Origin: Pseudomonas fluorescens NCIMB 11764
GTDB lineage: Bacteria > Pseudomonadota > Gammaproteobacteria > Pseudomonadales > Pseudomonadaceae
NCBI RefSeq assembly: GCF_000293885.2
Contig: NZ_CP010945.1
Location: 1,322,001-1,386,000, forward strand
Length of the DNA: 64,000 nucleotides
Direction of reading: 5' to 3'
Shown here: positions 43,863 to 53,007 of the stretch, one piece after another
Layout: each line of letters opens with the position of its first letter
Numbering within the stretch: position 1 is the stretch's first letter
Translations under genes and position numbers: made by a program
The notes under the pieces: generated by a model
Database searches by the model: none
Told to the model about the DNA's origin: nothing
What the model saw: only the letters and a program-made list of their open reading frames with translations

Positions 43863-43930
43863 CAGTGCCGCTCCTTGGCTGCACGCAATGCCCTGGCGAT
43901 CTGCACTGGGGTGATTGTGTTCCGGACCAT
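43862..43930 (-). CDS. 22-codon leader ORF coupled to sfnB copy 2
   Basis: An ATG at 43930, preceded by GAGGTAGGT, opens a 22-codon frame beginning MVRNTITPVQ and ending AAKERH. Its TGA overlaps the ATG of the next gene as TGATG, the standard form of translational coupling. The ribosome site of the next gene (AAGGAG) lies inside this frame. No cysteine or methionine run is present, so it is not an evident attenuator peptide. It may be a genuine microprotein or a coupling leader. Confidence 0.5.
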   Translation of the reverse strand: MVRNTITPVQIARALRAAKERH

Positions 43931-44015
43931 ACCTACCTCACATCTCATGGAACGCTGCGATGAGTGCAGCGAAGTAAAAACAAGAATGTCCGGTAGTCCG
44001 GTGCATATACCCTAA

Positions 44016-44055
44016 GCGCGTATAAAAAATAAATAAACTAACTTTTAGGAATATG
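44016..44055 (-). promoter_or_regulatory. AT-rich block upstream of the SfnB/LLM operon
   Basis: The plus-strand text from TATAAAAAATAAATAA to AACTTTTAGGAATATG closely matches the block before tauA (AAAATAAATAACTTTTTAGAAT at 59718-59739). This suggests binding by the same sulfur-responsive regulator; CysB is the natural guess. Confidence 0.45.
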
Positions 44056-44130
44056 AATAGAAGTGTGTCGTGAGCAACTGTACGCAGGGCAACACTTTGT
44101 TTTTGTAGCAACACACCGCCCGAGATCAGT

Positions 44131-44227
44131 CTGTAGGAGCGAACGGTGCGGTCTGGCTTGCTCGCGAAGAACGATGACTGGGTGCGTCAAAGGCTGACGC
44201 CTTCGCGAGCAAGCTTCGCTCCTACAG
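44131..44227. repeat. REPIN (CTGTAGGAGCGAA family)
   Basis: CTGTAGGAGCGAACGGTGCG on the left and TTCGCGAGCAAGCTTCGCTCCTACAG on the right form the outer arms, with CTTGCTCGCGAAGAA near the middle. Confidence 0.85.
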
Positions 44228-44241
44228 TGAACGCACAACGT

Positions 44242-45006
44242 TCAGTGTTTTCGGGGCTCTGCAGCCATGAGCGGTTCCTTTGGCCGGACCTTTAAATAGG
44301 GATTCGCACATCCGATTTTCAGCGTGCGCGCCGGTGCCCATCGGGAATTGTTACCCACGCGGTCGAGGATGCAGTAAGTCACTTCCAGCCGCAGGTCTTC
44401 GCCGGCTTCGAGAATGATCGCGGGCGGCACCCAGACTTGAATCGGCTCACCCACGTCGCTCGCCTTGAGGCGTGGCAGGTCCATGCGCACATCGCCCCAG
44501 CGCACGGTGATTTCATCGTCGGCGGCCATGTTCAGGTACGGCTCTATGGTCAAGGGAACGCCGCGCTTGATCTGGTTCGGGTTGACGCCCTGACGACGGA
44601 TGGTTTCAGGAATGCCCACCGGCGCCAGGCGCTGGTTTTCGTCACCACACAGCGCAGATGGCTGGCCGCCGGGGCAGTCGAGCTTGACCTGTACACGGGT
44701 TGCCGGTGACAGCGCAGGCCCCTGGCCGACCTGCATGAGCCGATAGTGAAGGCGTGAGGAGCCATTGGCGATGAAGCTTTCCGGCACTCGCAGACTGATC
44801 GCTTTCCCGACGTCCTGGGTATTCAGCACTCTGGAGGCCACGTAGCAGTTATCCCAGAACAGCTCGATCAAGTCGCCTTCATCCATGCCGGAGTAAGGCG
44901 CGACGTCGATCAGCAGATGAGCTGCCGAGCTGATGTTGATGCCGCTCTTGTGTGATTGCGCCACGATCGGCGCCGCAAGTTCGGGTTTGTTCGAAGTGTT
45001 TTTCAT
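44242..45006 (-). CDS. Hypothetical protein with two internal repeats
   Basis: A 254-residue protein with no signal peptide or membrane segment, and no family I can name. Two related modules of about 85 residues are visible: GDLIELFWDNCYVASRVLNTQDVGKAISLRVPESFI (about 42-80) and DEITVRWGDVRMDLPRLKASDVGEPIQVWVPPAII (about 162-198), each followed by a stretch ending in ..PATRVQVKL or ..PARTLKI. The pattern suggests beta-sandwich (Ig-like) modules. AAGGAG precedes the ATG. It stands alone, with a long AT-rich upstream region. Confidence 0.7.
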   Translation of the reverse strand: MKNTSNKPELAAPIVAQSHKSGINISSAAHLLIDVAPYSGMDEGDLIELFWDNCYVASRVLNTQDVGKAISLRVPESFIANGSSRLHYRLMQVGQGPALSPATRVQVKLDCPGGQPSALCGDENQRLAPVGIPETIRRQGVNPNQIKRGVPLTIEPYLNMAADDEITVRWGDVRMDLPRLKASDVGEPIQVWVPPAIILEAGEDLRLEVTYCILDRVGNNSRWAPARTLKIGCANPYLKVRPKEPLMAAEPRKH

Positions 45007-45474
45007 GGGTTTCTCCTTGAAGTCTTGCAGCGAAGTCCGTTTCTGAAAGAGCTGAAGTGCCGAGTAATAAACGGATCATTACTTGGTATGAAAACAATGA
45101 TTGAACCGTCAGTGATTACATCGGCTGGCGACTAGATAAGAGTGCGCATGAATAACTGTCAATAGAATGAGTTAGTTGAGTAATGAATCTGACGTTATTC
45201 AGAAGTCTCCTACACTTTGAGGTTAAGAAGCCGCAGCGTGCTGTCGAACATGACCACTGAATCAGCGGTGTTTGCGCGCCGAATATGCAGATCCCGTGCA
45301 CACTGAGGGCGAAGCGTCTCGAGAGATTTTAGGCGAGGTTTATCGGTAGCAGGACATAGATATGTACCGCACACGATATTAAAGGAAAGATAAATAATTC
45401 GAGTTTTCGTAAGGAAGATTATGACCGTGCAATGGTACTTCCATCCGTGGAAGTTAACACTTTGTCATCGCAGC
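45007..45474. other. AT-rich intergenic region without a supported gene
   Basis: About 470 bp, visibly lower in GC than the flanks. The left part should hold the promoter of the hypothetical gene at 44242-45006. AAGGAAG precedes an ATG at 45421, but that frame soon runs antisense into tcyN and is not convincing. No terminator with a T run was found for tcyN. Confidence 0.4.
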
Positions 45475-46230
45475 TCAGTTGTGAGAATTGTTCAGAAACT
45501 TGCTGAGAAACTGCTTTGTACGTTCTTCTTTAGGATTGGCAAACAGCGCCTTGGCTTCGCCTTGCTCGACGATCACCCCCTTGTCGAAAAACACCACGCG
45601 GTTGGCCACGTCTCGGGCAAAACCCATTTCGTGAGTAACGATGACCATGGTGCGATTCTCTTCAGCCAGGCTGCGAATGGTCGCCAGCACTTCACCCACC
45701 AACTCCGGATCGAGCGCTGAGGTGGGTTCATCGAACAGGATCACTTCCGGCTCCATCGCGAGCGCGCGGGCAATCGCCACACGCTGTTGCTGCCCACCGG
45801 AGAGTCGTCGCGGGTAAGCATCTTCCTTGCCCGCGAGGCCAACCCTGGCCAACAGCTTTTTACCCAGGGCGACGGCTTCGGCGTGAGGGATCTTCTTCAC
45901 GATGATCGGGCCTTCGATGACGTTTTCCAGGGCGGTTCGATGGGGAAACAGGTTGAAGTTCTGGAACACGAAGCCGACGTGCTGACGCAGGCGTCGCACC
46001 AGGTTCTGCTGCTGGTTCAGCGGGCGGCTGCCATCGATTTCGATGTCGCCGACCTTGATCCGGCCGCTGGTGGGTTCTTCCAGGAAGTTCAAGCAACGCA
46101 GGAACGTGGTTTTCCCCGAGCCACTTGGCCCGATGATCGCGACGACCTCGCCTTCCTTCACCTCCAGATCGATGCCGTTGAGCACGACTTGACCCTTGAA
46201 CTGCTTTGTCAGTTTTTCCACGACAATCAT
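45475..46230 (-). CDS. tcyN: L-cystine ABC transporter ATPase
   Basis: A 251-residue polar amino acid transport ATPase. Walker [11 protein letters not shown]-loop FVFQNFNLF, signature LSGGQQQR, Walker [13 protein letters not shown], switch His VTHEMGFA. It starts 4 bp after the permease stop. The cystine assignment comes from the partners and the adjacent dcyD, as in the E. coli fliY/tcyJ-dcyD-tcyLN set. Confidence 0.9.
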   Translation of the reverse strand: MIVVEKLTKQFKGQVVLNGIDLEVKEGEVVAIIGPSGSGKTTFLRCLNFLEEPTSGRIKVGDIEIDGSRPLNQQQNLVRRLRQHVGFVFQNFNLFPHRTALENVIEGPIIVKKIPHAEAVALGKKLLARVGLAGKEDAYPRRLSGGQQQRVAIARALAMEPEVILFDEPTSALDPELVGEVLATIRSLAEENRTMVIVTHEMGFARDVANRVVFFDKGVIVEQGEAKALFANPKEERTKQFLSKFLNNSHN

Positions 46231-46234
46231 GGGG

Positions 46235-46900
46235 TCAGGACTCCTGGTCGTGCCGATTGACCCGCTCTTCCAACTTGTTCTGCAGGTGCGAAAGCACCGT
46301 GGCCAGAATCCAGTAGATCAGCGCGGCGGCAAGATACATGGTGAAAATTTCGAAGGTCCGGGCGGTAATCAGCTGCGCCTGGCGGAACAGTTCCGGCACC
46401 TGGATGGTGGCGGCCAGTGCGGTGTCCTTGACCAGCGAGATGAAGCTGTTGCCCAGCGGTGGCAGGGCCGTGCGCATCGCCTGCGGCAGGATGGCCCGGC
46501 GCAGGGTTTGCGCACGGGTCATGCCGATACTCGCGGCGGCTTCCCACTGGCCACGCTCGATAGAACTGATCGCCGAACGCAGGATTTCGCAGGCGTAGGC
46601 GGCCATGTTCAGCGAGAAGCCGATCAGGGCCGCCGGCAGTGGATCAAGTTCGATACCCAATTGCGGCAAGCCGTAATAGATCACGAACAGTTGCACCAGC
46701 AACGGCGTGCCGCGAAAGAACGACACGTAGATGCGGGCGATCCAGCTCACCAGTTTGAAGCGCGACAGACGCATCAACGCCAGGCCGAAACCCATCATCA
46801 GACCGAAGAACATTCCGCCCAGACTGAGGATTACCGTGTAGTACGCACCCTTCAGCAGGAAGGGCGCGGAGTCCAGCGCAAGTTGGAAAGCTTCTTCCAT
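46235..46900 (-). CDS. tcyL: L-cystine ABC transporter permease
   Basis: A 221-residue His/Glu/Gln/Arg-type permease with about five hydrophobic segments. Substrate-family signs: [18 protein letters not shown] and the EAA loop [25 protein letters not shown]. Its ATG overlaps the binding-protein stop by one base (TAATG), so expression is coupled. Confidence 0.9.
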   Translation of the reverse strand: MEEAFQLALDSAPFLLKGAYYTVILSLGGMFFGLMMGFGLALMRLSRFKLVSWIARIYVSFFRGTPLLVQLFVIYYGLPQLGIELDPLPAALIGFSLNMAAYACEILRSAISSIERGQWEAAASIGMTRAQTLRRAILPQAMRTALPPLGNSFISLVKDTALAATIQVPELFRQAQLITARTFEIFTMYLAAALIYWILATVLSHLQNKLEERVNRHDQES

Positions 46901-47694
46901 TATTGAGTGACGTCAGCGCTGAAGTATTTTTCCGAAAGCTTTTTCAGCGTACCGTCGGCACGCAGCTTGTCGATGGCCTTGTTCACCGCTGCCAGCAACT
47001 CAGGTTCGCCTTTGCGCAGGGCGACACCGGCTTCCTGACGGGAGAACGCTTCGCCGGCGGCGGAGGTGTCCTTGGCTTTCTTGGCGTATTCCAGTGCAGC
47101 GAGACGGTCGATCAGGATGGCGTCGATACGGCCGACGCGCAGGTCCTGGAATTTGGTCGGATCATCTTCATAAGTGCGGATGTCTGCCTTGGGCACATTC
47201 TCTTTCACCCACTGCTCGTAGTTGGTGCCCAGGCCGACGCCCACTTTCTTGCCGGCCAGATCGGCGGCGGTCTTGATGGTGTCTTTGTTCTTGGTCAGGG
47301 TCAGCGCCTGAATCCCGGAAACGGTGTACGGCTCGGAGAAGTCATACTTCTTCTTGCGCTCTTCGGAGATGGTCACCTGGTTGATCACCGCGTCCAGACG
47401 CTTGGATTCCAGCGCCGCGAGGATGCCGTCCCATTTGGTCGGTTGCAGTTTGACCTTCACGCCCAGCTCTTTGGCCAGGGCTTCGGAGAACTCGACTTCG
47501 AAGCCGGCCAGTTTGCCGTCGGCATCGACGAAACTGAACGGTGGGTAAGTACCTTCCAGACCGACGTTGATCACGCCCGCGTCCTTGATTTTTTGCAGCT
47601 GCTCACCGGCAACCGCTTGCCCCAGCAGACCGGCGCTCAGCGCCAGGCCCAGCGAACCCACCAGCAGATTTCGACGTAGTGCGGAAAAATTCAT
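46900..47694 (-). CDS. tcyJ: L-cystine-binding periplasmic protein
   Basis: A 264-residue solute-binding protein family 3 member. Signal peptide about 1-29 (LLVGSLGLALSAGLLGQAVAG). Then GVINVGLEGTYPPFSFVDADGKLAGFEVEF, LDAVINQVTISEERKKKYDFSEPY and GLGTNYEQWVKENVPKADI match the cystine-binding FliY/TcyJ group. It leads the tcyJ-tcyL-tcyN unit; the AT-rich block at 47823-47873 is a likely control region. Confidence 0.9.
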   Translation of the reverse strand: MNFSALRRNLLVGSLGLALSAGLLGQAVAGEQLQKIKDAGVINVGLEGTYPPFSFVDADGKLAGFEVEFSEALAKELGVKVKLQPTKWDGILAALESKRLDAVINQVTISEERKKKYDFSEPYTVSGIQALTLTKNKDTIKTAADLAGKKVGVGLGTNYEQWVKENVPKADIRTYEDDPTKFQDLRVGRIDAILIDRLAALEYAKKAKDTSAAGEAFSRQEAGVALRKGEPELLAAVNKAIDKLRADGTLKKLSEKYFSADVTQ

Positions 47695-48045
47695 GACAAG
47701 CCCCTGTGTTTTCTTATGAAGACGCTTTTAGGAATGTTGGCAAAATCGGGATTTGGACGACTGCAATATCCTGCCCTAAAGAAGCGTATGCGTCTCGCTG
47801 CAAATTCGCCTGCGGCGTGACTATATGACGACGCTTTTAGATAGGAAAATAATAAATATTCTGTTTGTTATTCTTTTGTTGCATATACGGTCAGTTCGAT
47901 CCCCTGTGGCGAGGGAGCTTGCTCCCGCTCGGCATCGAAGCAGTCGAAAAACCCGATCACCGCGATTCGAATGAAACACCGCAGCGCAAATTTTGGGGGC
48001 GCTCCGCGCCCCAGCGGGAGCAAGCGCCCTCGCCACAAACGCTCT
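47695..48045. other. Intergenic region between dcyD and tcyJ
   Basis: About 350 bp. It holds the tcyJ upstream region with an AT-rich block (47823-47873, including GGAAAATAATAAATATTCTG and CTTTTAGATAGG) and a REPIN (47906-48036). GACGCTTTTAGGAATG near 47719 and GACGCTTTTAGATAGG near 47830 are a related pair about 110 bp apart. Confidence 0.45.
47906..48036. repeat. REPIN (GTGGCGAGG family)
   Basis: GTGGCGAGGGAGCTTGCTCC on the left and GGGAGCAAGCGCCCTCGCCAC on the right, directly after the dcyD stop. Confidence 0.9.
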
Positions 48046-49044
48046 TCAGCCCGTTAGTGAATCCTTGTAGGCAAACAACGCCGGCGCCCCGCCGGTGTGC
48101 AGGAAGATGATCGGCCCTTGATCAAAACGCTGACGACCAATCCCGTCGAGCAAACCGGCCATGGCCTTGCCGGTATACACCGGGTCCAGCAGCAAACCTT
48201 CCTGGCTCGCCACCAGCTTCACCGCGGACAGCGTCCCGGCATTCGGCTCGCCATAGCGCGGAGCAAAATATTCGTCCCACAGCTCGACCTTGAAACTGTC
48301 CGGCAAGCTCACGCCCAACAGCGCCGCGGTACGCTCGGCCAGTCCCTGGACCTTGGGCCGCTGATCTTCATCGCTACGGGATACCGTCACGCCAATCACT
48401 GGCAAATCCGGCAATACTTCGCTCAACGCGAGTGCCAGGCCGCTGTGGGTTCCGGCGCTGCCCGAGGCCAATACCACCGCCGCGAAATTCAGGCCGGTGT
48501 CCTTGATCTGCTCGGCCAGTTCCAGCCCGGCGCGCACATAACCCAAAGCGCCCAACGCGTTCGAGCCACCGATCGGCACCAGATACGGTTTTTTGCCGTT
48601 GCTGCGCAGGCGTGCGGCCAAGGCCTCCAGTTGCTCGTCAGCGTTGTCGAGGTTTTCCACCAACTCAACCTTGGTATCGAACAGGTCGAGCAACAGCCGA
48701 TTGCCGTTGCCGACATAGTCGGTGTCGTCGGTGCCCAGAGGATTCTCCAGCAGTGCTACGCATCCCAGGCCCAGTTTCGCTGCGAGAGCCGCTGTCTGGC
48801 GCACGTGGTTGGATTGCAACGCACCTGCCGTGATCAGCGTGTCCGCACCCTGGGCCAGCGCATCGGCGGCCAGGTATTCGAGTTTGCGCAGCTTGTTGCC
48901 GCCCATCGCCAGCGGCGTCAGGTCGTCGCGTTTGACGTAGACGTCGCGGCCGAGCCAGGCCGACAGGCGTTCGAGTTTTTCCAGAGGGGTCGGGTGGCCG
49001 AGCAGATCGAGGCGGTCAAAGCGGGCGAGCTGTTGTTTGATCAT
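48046..49044 (-). CDS. dcyD: D-cysteine desulfhydrase
   Basis: About 332 residues from the ATG at 49044 ([28 protein letters not shown]), the family-typical start. It is a fold-type II PLP enzyme that splits D-cysteine to pyruvate, sulfide and ammonia. The PLP Lys is in [14 protein letters not shown], with [21 protein letters not shown] after it and the phosphate loop [15 protein letters not shown]. An ACC-deaminase relation exists in this family, but the tcy context supports DcyD. It follows tcyJLN on the same strand but has its own upstream region. Confidence 0.9.
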   Translation of the reverse strand: MIKQQLARFDRLDLLGHPTPLEKLERLSAWLGRDVYVKRDDLTPLAMGGNKLRKLEYLAADALAQGADTLITAGALQSNHVRQTAALAAKLGLGCVALLENPLGTDDTDYVGNGNRLLLDLFDTKVELVENLDNADEQLEALAARLRSNGKKPYLVPIGGSNALGALGYVRAGLELAEQIKDTGLNFAAVVLASGSAGTHSGLALALSEVLPDLPVIGVTVSRSDEDQRPKVQGLAERTAALLGVSLPDSFKVELWDEYFAPRYGEPNAGTLSAVKLVASQEGLLLDPVYTGKAMAGLLDGIGRQRFDQGPIIFLHTGGAPALFAYKDSLTG

Positions 49045-49236
49045 GGGTCCGTACTGGCGGTGATAGATGTCAGGACTATAGGCACGCCTATATGCAGGGG
49101 CAACCGGCAAGATTACTTATAGCCAAAAGTGCTGAGCACAGCACAATCGGTTCTTAATTCGGCTTCCAGACCTTGCCGTAAAGTAATCGCCGTCAGCGCG
49201 GCCAGACACTCCGGCCGCCCGTGTGGAGTTTTTACC

Positions 49237-50163
49237 GTGAGCGAGCGTTCCAGCCATTGGCAATTGCAGACCATCGTCAGCCAGTTGCGCACGGCGCGCG
49301 ACCAGTGGCGTGCGCAAAACGGCCGTGCCAGCGGCGAGCAGGGCGGTCGCGAGTTGCCCTCCCGAGCGGCCATGGCGGAGATTCTTGAAGCGCTGTGCGG
49401 GGCGCTGTTCCCGATGCGCCTCGGGCCGGTGGACTTGCGTGAAGAGAGTGAAGACTTCTATGTCGGCCACACGCTGGACGTTGCGCTGAACGCGTTGCTG
49501 GGTCAGGCGCGGCTTGAATTGCGTTACGCCGCCCGCCACAGCGCCTCGGCCGACACTGAAGTCGAAGCCAAAACGATCCAGATCATCCAGGACTTCGCCC
49601 TGGCGCTGCCGGGGCTGCGCAGCTTGCTGGACACTGACGTGCTGGCGGCCTATCACGGTGACCCGGCGGCTCGCAGCGTCGATGAAGTGTTGCTGTGCTA
49701 TCCGGGGATTCTGGCGGTGATTCACCATCGCCTCGCGCATCACTTGTACCGCGCCGGACTGCCGCTGCTGGCGCGGATCAGCGCAGAAATCGCTCACTCG
49801 GCGACCGGTATCGATATCCACCCGGGCGCGCAAATCGGCCGCAGCTTCTTCATCGATCACGGGACGGGTGTGGTGATCGGCGAGACCGCCATCATTGGCG
49901 AGCGCGTGCGGATTTATCAGGCGGTGACCCTGGGCGCCAAACGCTTCCCGGCGGATGAAGACGGCCAGTTGCAGAAGGGCCATCCGCGGCATCCGATTGT
50001 CGAGGATGATGTGGTGATCTACGCCGGTGCGACGATTCTGGGGCGGATCACCATCGGCAAGGGCTCGACCATCGGCGGCAACGTCTGGCTGACGCGCAGT
50101 GTGCCGGCGGGGTGCAACCTGACGCAGGCGAATCTGCAGCATGATGATGGGGCGCAGAAGTAA
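49237..50163 (+). CDS. epsC: Serine O-acetyltransferase, EpsC type
   Basis: About 308 residues from a GTG at 49237 (VSERSSHWQLQ), with TGGAG 8-9 bp upstream; an ATG at 49129 would add residues unlike the family. The N-terminal helical domain (about 1-180) is followed by left-handed beta-helix hexapeptide repeats: GIDIHPGAQIGRSFFIDHGTGVVIGETAIIGERVRIY and GATILGRITIGKGSTIGGNVWLT. It acetylates serine for cysteine synthesis. It is divergent from dcyD, so D-cysteine breakdown and cysteine synthesis share a 190-bp control region. Confidence 0.92.
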   Translation: MSERSSHWQLQTIVSQLRTARDQWRAQNGRASGEQGGRELPSRAAMAEILEALCGALFPMRLGPVDLREESEDFYVGHTLDVALNALLGQARLELRYAARHSASADTEVEAKTIQIIQDFALALPGLRSLLDTDVLAAYHGDPAARSVDEVLLCYPGILAVIHHRLAHHLYRAGLPLLARISAEIAHSATGIDIHPGAQIGRSFFIDHGTGVVIGETAIIGERVRIYQAVTLGAKRFPADEDGQLQKGHPRHPIVEDDVVIYAGATILGRITIGKGSTIGGNVWLTRSVPAGCNLTQANLQHDDGAQK

Positions 50164-50194
50164 GTCTCGACATCTCCAGTGGTCTTGCTGACGC

Positions 50195-50277
50195 CTTCGC
50201 GGGCAAGCCACGCTCCCACAGGTCTTGTGTCGAACCCGGATTTTGCGAACGCCACAAAACCTGTGGGCTTGCCCGCG
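50195..50277. repeat. REP pair (TTCGCGGGCAAGCC family)
   Basis: TTCGCGGGCAAGCC on the left is mirrored by GGCTTGCCCGCGA on the right, just after epsC. Confidence 0.8.
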
Positions 50278-50387
50278 ATTGGTTTCAAGCCGAACCGAGA
50301 TAATGGCATTTCACTGATTTCCCACTGAACGAATCCCCCAAACCCCACGTCATACCCATCCTTGAGCTAGCGTACACAACAGGTTTT

Positions 50388-50489
50388 GTGGCGAGGGAAC
50401 TTGCTCCCGCTCGGTTGCGAAGCAGCCGCATTCCTGGCGAAAACCGGGGTGCCGCTTCGCGACACAGGGGGAGCAAGCTCCCTCGCCAC
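50388..50489. repeat. REPIN (GTGGCGAGG family)
   Basis: GTGGCGAGGGAACTTGCTCC on the left, GGGAGCAAGCTCCCTCGCCAC on the right, with GAAGCAGCC and GGTGCCGCTTCG in the centre. Confidence 0.9.
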
Positions 50490-50535
50490 ACCGTACCGCC
50501 GAGCCTTGCGATTAGTCCTTAGCACCCTATTCATG

Positions 50536-50563
50536 TTTAACTTGAACGCTCATTCAAGTTAAA
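50536..50563. promoter_or_regulatory. BetI-like operator upstream of betT
   Basis: Perfect 11-bp arms TTTAACTTGAA (50536-50546) and TTCAAGTTAAA (50553-50563) with a 6-bp centre CGCTCA. The core TTGAACG...TTCAA resembles known BetI (TetR-type, choline-responsive) sites. It lies about 93 bp before betT. betI itself is not in the window. Confidence 0.7.
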
Positions 50564-50655
50564 CCGCCGGTTTGCTGCCCGCTCACAACAGGAGGCTTGC
50601 CCTTGCCGAGTCCGTTATTGATTGCCCGGTTTCACCCCCTTGAGGCGCACCTTTC

Positions 50656-52650
50656 ATGAGTGCACCGTCTACCCCCGCCAGCGGCCAGGTCCGCATGAAT
50701 CCGCCGGTGTTTTACTTCGCCGCGACCTTCATTCTGCTCTTCGGCCTCGTCGTCATCGCCATGCCTGAACAGGCCGGCGCCTGGCTTCTGCAAGCGCAAA
50801 ACTGGGCGGCCAACACGGTCGGCTGGTACTACATGCTCGCGATGACCCTGTATCTGGTCTTCGTGGTGGTCACCGCCTTGTCCGGCTACGGCAAGATCAA
50901 GCTCGGTGCCGACCACGACGAGCCCGAATTCAGTTACCTGTCCTGGGCCGGCATGCTGTTCGCCGCCGGGATCAGCATCACGCTGTTTTTCTTTTGCGTG
51001 TCCGAACCGCTGACCCATTTGTCGCAACCGCCCCAAGGCGAGGCCGGCACCGCGGACGCGGCGCGCCAGGCGATGCAGATTCTGTTTCTGCACTGGGGCC
51101 TGCACGGCTGGGGCGTGTTTGCCTTCGTCGGCATGGCGCTGGCCTATTTCGCCTACCGCCACAACCTGCCGCTGGCCTTGCGTTCGGCGCTGTATCCGCT
51201 GATCGGCAAACGCATCAACGGTCCGATCGGTTACGCGGTGGATGGCTTCGGCATCATCGCCACGGTGTTCGGCCTTGGTGCCGACATGGGCTTCGGGGTG
51301 TTGCACCTCAACTCGGGGCTCGACTACCTGTTCGGCGTCGCCCACACCCAGTGGGTTCAGGTCGGCCTGATCACGCTGATGATGGGCGCTGCGATCATCG
51401 TCGCGGTGTCCGGCGTCGATAAAGGCGTGCGGGTGATGTCCGACATCAACATGCTGCTGGCCTGTGCGCTGCTGCTGTTCGTGTTGTTCGCCGGCCCGAC
51501 GCAGCACTTGCTCAACACCCTGATCCAGAACATCGGTGACTACCTCGGCGCGTTGCCGATGAAGAGTTTTGACCTCTACGCCTACGACAAACCCAGCGAC
51601 TGGCTGGGTGGCTGGACGGTGTTCTACTGGGCCTGGTGGATCGCGTGGTCGCCGTTCGTGGGCCTGTTCATCGCACGGATTTCCCGTGGCCGGACCATCC
51701 GCGAATTCGTCTTCGGGGTGCTGTTGATCCCGCTTGGTTTCACCCTCGCGTGGATGTCGATTTTCGGTAACAGCGCCATCGACCAAGTGCTCAACCACGG
51801 CATGAGCGCGCTCGGCATGTCGGCCATCGACAACCCGTCGATGACCCTCTACCTGCTGCTGGAAACCTACCCATGGAGCAAAACCGTGATTGCGGTCACG
51901 GTGTTCATCAGCTTCGTGTTCTTCGTCACCTCGGCCGATTCCGGCACCGTGGTGCTGTCGACGCTCTCCGCCAAGGGTGGCAACCCGGATGAAGACGGGC
52001 CGAAATGGCTGCGGGTGTTCTGGGGCGCGATGACCGCGCTGGTGACCAGTGCGCTGCTGTTCTCCGGCAGCATCGACGCGCTGAAGTCGGCGGTGGTGCT
52101 GACGTCGTTGCCGTTCTCGCTGATCTTGCTGCTGATGATGTGGGGTCTGCACAAGGCGTTTTATCTCGAGTCACAGAAGCAGATCGCCCAATTGCATTCC
52201 CTGGCGCCGGTGTCCGGTTCCCGGCGTGGCGGATGGCGTCAGCGTTTGAGCCAGGCGGTGCATTTCCCGTCGCGCGATGAGGTCTATCGCTTCCTCGACA
52301 CGACGGTGCGCCCGGCGATTGAAGAAGTGACGGCGGTGTTCGTCGAGAAGGGCTTGAACGTGGTCACTCAGCCTGATCCGGCGAACGACAGCGTCAGCCT
52401 GGAAATCGGTCACGGCGAGCAGCATCCGTTCATCTATCAGGTGCAGATGCGTGGCTACTTCACGCCGTCCTTCGCCCGTGGCGGCATGGGTTCCAAGGAA
52501 CTCAACAATCGTCGTTATTATCGGGCCGAAGTGCATTTGAGCGAGGGCAGTCAGGACTACGATCTGGTGGGCTACACCAAGGAGCAGGTCATCAACGACA
52601 TCCTCGATCAGTACGAGCGGCACATGCAGTTTTTGCATTTGGTGCGTTGA
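50656..52650 (+). CDS. betT: High-affinity choline transporter (BCCT family)
   Basis: A 664-residue BCCT transporter with twelve hydrophobic helices in the first 510 residues. The family motif is WTVFYWAWWIAWSPFVGLFIARIS (about 317-340). The glycine-rich TM3 region is GLGADMGFGVLHLNSGLDYLFG. A long cytosolic C-terminal tail (about 150 residues, from KQIAQLHSLAP) is typical of BetT and helps to sense osmotic stress. TGAGGCG precedes the ATG. The BetI-like operator upstream supports choline as substrate. Choline feeds glycine betaine synthesis. Confidence 0.92.
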   Translation: MSAPSTPASGQVRMNPPVFYFAATFILLFGLVVIAMPEQAGAWLLQAQNWAANTVGWYYMLAMTLYLVFVVVTALSGYGKIKLGADHDEPEFSYLSWAGMLFAAGISITLFFFCVSEPLTHLSQPPQGEAGTADAARQAMQILFLHWGLHGWGVFAFVGMALAYFAYRHNLPLALRSALYPLIGKRINGPIGYAVDGFGIIATVFGLGADMGFGVLHLNSGLDYLFGVAHTQWVQVGLITLMMGAAIIVAVSGVDKGVRVMSDINMLLACALLLFVLFAGPTQHLLNTLIQNIGDYLGALPMKSFDLYAYDKPSDWLGGWTVFYWAWWIAWSPFVGLFIARISRGRTIREFVFGVLLIPLGFTLAWMSIFGNSAIDQVLNHGMSALGMSAIDNPSMTLYLLLETYPWSKTVIAVTVFISFVFFVTSADSGTVVLSTLSAKGGNPDEDGPKWLRVFWGAMTALVTSALLFSGSIDALKSAVVLTSLPFSLILLLMMWGLHKAFYLESQKQIAQLHSLAPVSGSRRGGWRQRLSQAVHFPSRDEVYRFLDTTVRPAIEEVTAVFVEKGLNVVTQPDPANDSVSLEIGHGEQHPFIYQVQMRGYFTPSFARGGMGSKELNNRRYYRAEVHLSEGSQDYDLVGYTKEQVINDILDQYERHMQFLHLVR

Positions 52651-52652
52651 GG

Positions 52653-52913
52653 TCAGGTCTCGCTGCTCATCACCATGAACAGCACCAGCGCTGCCACCGG
52701 CACACCAAACACGACACTGCCGACCACCAGTTCCGTCGTCACGGGCTGGCCGGCAGTGACCACGCCGATGGCGCCGTTGATCATTGTCAGGGCCAGCCAC
52801 AGGACGATGAAGCTGTAGGTCAGGGTCTGCCGACCGAAGCCGATTTTCTCGCCGATGAACAGCATCAGCGCGAGGAGGACCAGGCCGAAGAAGATGATGA
52901 TGGTGGTGTGCAT
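52653..52913 (-). CDS. Small inner-membrane protein, three helices
   Basis: An 86-residue protein with hydrophobic segments at about 4-22, 32-53 and 61-82. AGGAGGAA lies just before the ATG, a very strong ribosome site. It ends 2 bp from the convergent betT stop. No family is recognised. Confidence 0.7.
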   Translation of the reverse strand: MHTTIIIFFGLVLLALMLFIGEKIGFGRQTLTYSFIVLWLALTMINGAIGVVTAGQPVTTELVVGSVVFGVPVAALVLFMVMSSET

Positions 52914-53007
52914 GATGTGTTCCTCCTGTCAGGTGGGTGTCGCCTGTGCAGCCGCCCTCGGTCTCCCTGCTCAGTTTTGAGCATAGGCGTCAGTGCGCTC
53001 TCCGTGC

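Noticed and set aside
45421..45720. A 99-codon forward frame with a good ribosome site
   Set aside because: Only the first 18 codons are outside tcyN; the rest is its antisense strand. No family similarity was seen.
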